Assembly (NCBI RefSeq): GCF_000471905.2 | Contig: NW_006499776.1 | Coordinates: 1,982,069-2,046,068 of the forward strand | DNA length: 64,000 nt | From: Amborella trichopoda | Lineage: Eukaryota; Streptophyta; Magnoliopsida; Amborellales; Amborellaceae | Reading direction: 5' to 3' | In this document: one piece after another, positions 63,158 to 64,000 of the stretch | Position numbering within the stretch: the first letter of the stretch is position 1 | Layout of the letters: every line of letters starts with the position of its first letter | Program-made: the position numbers and the translations under genes | The notes under the pieces: generated by a model | Seen by the model: only the letters and a program-made list of their open reading frames with translations | What the model was told of the DNA's origin: nothing | The model's database searches: none

Positions 63158-64000
63158 GAGTCTTGCAATAAGGATCGAGTTTGAGTAGTTTAGGGTCATG
63201 CAATACGGACTAAGGCCGAGCAGTTTTGGGTCATTCAGTATGGACCGAGGCAGAGCAGTTTAGGGTCATGCTTTCTTGACTAAGGCCTTGCAGTTTAGGG
63301 TCATGCAGTGTGGTTCGAGGCTGAGATGTTTAGGCGCATGCAATATGGACTAAGGCTGAGCAGTTTAGTGTACTGCAGTATGGGCCGAGGCTAAGCAATT
63401 TAGGGTCATGCACTATGGACCGAGGATGAGCAGTTTAGGGTCATGCTGTATGGACCAAGGCTGTACCCTTTAGGGTCATGGCGTATGGACCGAGGCTGAG
63501 ATGTTTAGGGTCATGCTATTTGGATCGAGCCTAAATAGTTTAGGGTCATCCTGTATGGACCGTGACTGAGCAGTTTTGAGTCATGTCGTCTGGTTCGAGG
63601 CTGAGCAGTTTATGTTCATGCCGTAAGGACCGAGGATGACCAAATTAGGGTCATGCAGTGTGGACCGAGGCTCAGCTGTTTAGGGTCATGCAGTATGGAC
63701 CGAGTCTTAGATCTTTAGGGTCATGCAGGATGTTCCGAGGTAGAGCAGTTTAGGGTCATGCAGTATGGACCAAGCTTGAGTAGCTTAGGGTCATTCAGTA
63801 AGGACCGAGGCTGAGCACTTTAGGATCATGCCGTTTGGACTCTGGCTGAGCTGTTTATGGTCATGCAGTATAGGGTCTTGCATTATGAACCGAGGATGAG
63901 TAGTTTAGGGTCGTGCCGTATGGACCGATGTTGAGTTGTTTAAAGTCATGCAGTATCGGCCAAGGCTGAGAACTTTTGGGTCATGCAGTATGGACCGCGC
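63158..64000 (+). repeat. 6.9-kb-period block, copy 2 (runs off window)
   Basis: Partner of 56235-57000, with at least three linked anchors in order (63158, 63312, 63725). It continues to the window edge, including a GTCATGCAGTATAGGGTCTT fusion unit at 63862 that resembles the irregular GCCGTATACGGTCGTGCATT unit near 56870. Confidence 0.75.

Larger units (their letters stand above)
32701..64000 (+). repeat. 35-bp satellite array, right domain
   Basis: 31.3 kb of the 35-bp unit in plus orientation, running off the window end. It is marked by variants I did not see left of 28 kb: GTATAAATCGAGG units, TTCATGGCCATGTAGTG units usually followed by a GGCTTAG unit and a GCATTATGG unit, and 41-bp units with a 6-bp internal expansion. 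These markers recur at fixed offsets, giving nested higher-order repeats that are clearest beyond 50 kb. Apart from a 20-bp GC-rich patch near 33424-33443, no foreign sequence, gene or RNA is visible. Confidence 0.95.

Noticed and set aside
1-64000. CRISPR array
   Set aside because: Units are directly adjacent with no unique spacers, the repeat itself is degenerate, and there are no associated genes.

Overview
This window is almost entirely tandem satellite DNA, and I find no protein-coding gene, rRNA or tRNA that I can support. Roughly 55 of the 64 kb is one minisatellite with a 35-bp unit (about 1,500 copies). Every consensus unit carries one TTTAGGG heptamer, the plant-type telomere repeat. 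The changes that recur most between copies look like the scars of plant-type CG and CHG cytosine methylation. Both points suggest a land plant and a heterochromatic (pericentromeric, centromeric or subtelomeric) site. I do not recognise the species or the satellite family.

Layout: 1-3984, 35-bp array. 3985-10007, a block of a different satellite, unit about 177 bp, about 34 copies, each carrying a perfect or near-perfect 16-bp palindrome. 10008-15090, 35-bp array. 15091-15578, AT-rich non-satellite sequence running into a 430-base run of N (15579-16008). 16009-28740, 35-bp array with two flavours of higher-order structure (change near 25.8 kb). 28741-30880, a 2.1-kb non-satellite insert, possibly a defective retroelement, containing a pyrimidine-rich 66-bp minisatellite and a 100-bp duplication. 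30881-32700, a block of the 35-bp satellite in the opposite orientation. 32701-64000, 35-bp array back in the original orientation, with several levels of higher-order repeat.

The main hidden signal is nested higher-order organisation. Variant 35-bp units recur at fixed offsets: a marker pair 245 bp (7 units) apart occurs at least eight times. Superblocks repeat at about 1.74 kb, 1.12 kb, 3.54 kb and 6.92 kb on the right, and at 8.85 and 9.44 kb on the left. The 177-bp block has its own 7-unit and 4-unit offsets. The inverted block carries a marker of the right-hand domain, so it probably came from right-type array.

Open reading frames exist, but they come from the repeat arithmetic (177 and 66 are multiples of 3; three 35-bp units make 105) and I reject them as genes. 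All periods were measured by reading and aligning anchor motifs by eye. A dot-plot and a tandem-repeat finder would settle them.
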